From the NCBI GenBank assembly GCA_028751875.1, contig CM054158.1, forward strand, positions 49,199,058 through 49,263,057: DNA of 64,000 nt, given 5' to 3'. Under the pieces are notes generated by a model. That model was not told the origin of the DNA. It was given only the letters and a program-made list of their open reading frames with translations, and made no database searches. Made by a program: the position numbers and the translations under genes. The stretch comes from Rapana venosa (taxonomy: Eukaryota > Mollusca > Gastropoda > Neogastropoda > Muricidae). This document shows, piece by piece, positions 63,355 through 64,000 of the stretch; the stretch's first letter is position 1; each line of letters opens with the position of its first letter.

Positions 63355-63446
<92 letters not shown>
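63355..63446. repeat. (GA)n microsatellite, ~88 bp
   Basis: GA units with one AAAGA start, followed by GACA variants. Confidence 0.97.
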
Positions 63447-63448
<2 letters not shown>

Positions 63449-63829
63449 AACAAACAGACAGACAGAGACAGAGAGACAGAGACAGATGCGTTTTTGTACA
63501 ATCTGAAAGGTATCCCAAGGTGCTCCAATATATGCTTATTGTCTAAGTCATTACACATACATTACTATGGATAAACTTTTTTTTGGAGTTTGCCTTCAAA
63601 AGCTAAGCAATAGATAAATGAACTGTTAGACTGCTAAGTAAAGAGTGAGATGAACTATTAAGAAAAGGATAAAATAGATAAATCAAATACTGAATGTAAA
63701 TGAATAGATTATTTTACCCAAAAAAACCAACTAATGGGTAAATGAACAGACAAATAAATGAATGAATAAAAAGATAAGCAAAGGGATAGATAAATGAGGA
63801 CACATCAAGTATAAAAAAAAGCCAAGGGA

Positions 63830-63830
<1 letters not shown>
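63447..63830. other. Anonymous AT-rich sequence
   Basis: ATAGATAAATGAATG-like words suggest a degenerate tandem repeat. Confidence 0.4.
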
Positions 63831-63862
<32 letters not shown>

Positions 63863-64000
63863 CAAAGAGGTAGACAGAATAGATAAATGAAGACATATAA
63901 AGTATATAAAAAGCCAAGGGAAGAGAGAGAGAGAGATAGATAGATAGAGAGAGAGACACAGAGAGAGAGAGAGAGAGAGAGAGGGGAGAGAGGAGAGGGG
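63831..64000. repeat. (GA)n tandem duplication at window end
   Basis: Two copies (~90 bp) of AGTATAxAAAAAGCCAAGGG plus AAGAGAGAGA, then (GA)n to the window edge. Confidence 0.85.

Overview
The window looks like nuclear DNA from a repeat-rich invertebrate, most probably a mollusc and perhaps a marine gastropod. Two conserved animal genes are split by long introns with GT/AG junctions. The rest is mostly tRNA-type SINEs, fragments of non-LTR retrotransposons, TTAA-targeting DNA transposon copies, microsatellites and long poly(G)/poly(C) tracts. There is no prokaryotic gene organisation, no CRISPR array and no intact tRNA or rRNA gene. The organism call is inference from genome style, not from a marker gene.

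Gene 1 (+ strand, 16166-34848) is inositol-3-phosphate synthase (ISYNA1/INO1), the NAD-dependent enzyme that converts glucose 6-phosphate to myo-inositol 3-phosphate. Five coding exons are visible: 16166-16412, 25507-about 25767, 29113-29337, 31487-31657 and 34084-34848. The N-terminal exon or exons (roughly 60 residues) are not seen. They may lie in the 500-N gap at 15482-15981 or upstream. The second visible exon lies in a stretch of damaged consensus sequence (23225-25800) and reads in three frames, although family motifs remain recognisable.

Gene 2 (- strand, 56842-47575) is a complete four-exon myotrophin (MTPN) gene. It encodes a 117-residue ankyrin-repeat protein of the V-1 family, which inhibits actin capping protein. 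The two genes converge, with stop codons about 12.7 kb apart. The near side of that interval (34.9-44.2 kb) is packed with SINEs. The 3.3 kb next to the MTPN stop (44.2-47.6 kb) has no recognised dispersed repeat.

Repeats were grouped here by comparing copies inside the window. SINE-A has a tRNA head, a core and an AATAAA-rich tail. SINE-B has a tRNA-like A box followed by a 5S rRNA-like segment. SINE-C has a tRNA head and an ACT-rich tail. SINE-D has a tRNA head. Repeat E is unclassified and ends in GACGAAGAAG. SINE-F has a tRNA head, shares its core with A and has hairpins at its 3' end. SINE-H shares the same core. A CR1/Jockey-type LINE ends in (ATT)n and explains many (AAT)n microsatellites. 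Several RTE-like C-terminal fragments are also present. A piggyBac-like TTAA element is present twice in opposite orientation, and one copy carries a SINE-C absent from the other, giving a filled/empty-site pair.

Layout: 1-15.5 kb holds repeats only. 16-35 kb is ISYNA1, whose introns are packed with simple sequence right up to the exons: a 25-bp minisatellite, an array of donor-like cassettes, a ~215-bp tandem array, a G-rich tract and a 1-kb G-poor pyrimidine tract. 35-44 kb is a SINE field. 44-57 kb is MTPN with nested transposons in its introns. 57-64 kb is microsatellites, nested SINEs and a decayed reverse transcriptase. No novel gene system was found. The most notable items are the tRNA/5S composite SINE, the core-swapped SINE chimera, the dated SINE insertion and the donor-like array in the first visible ISYNA1 intron.
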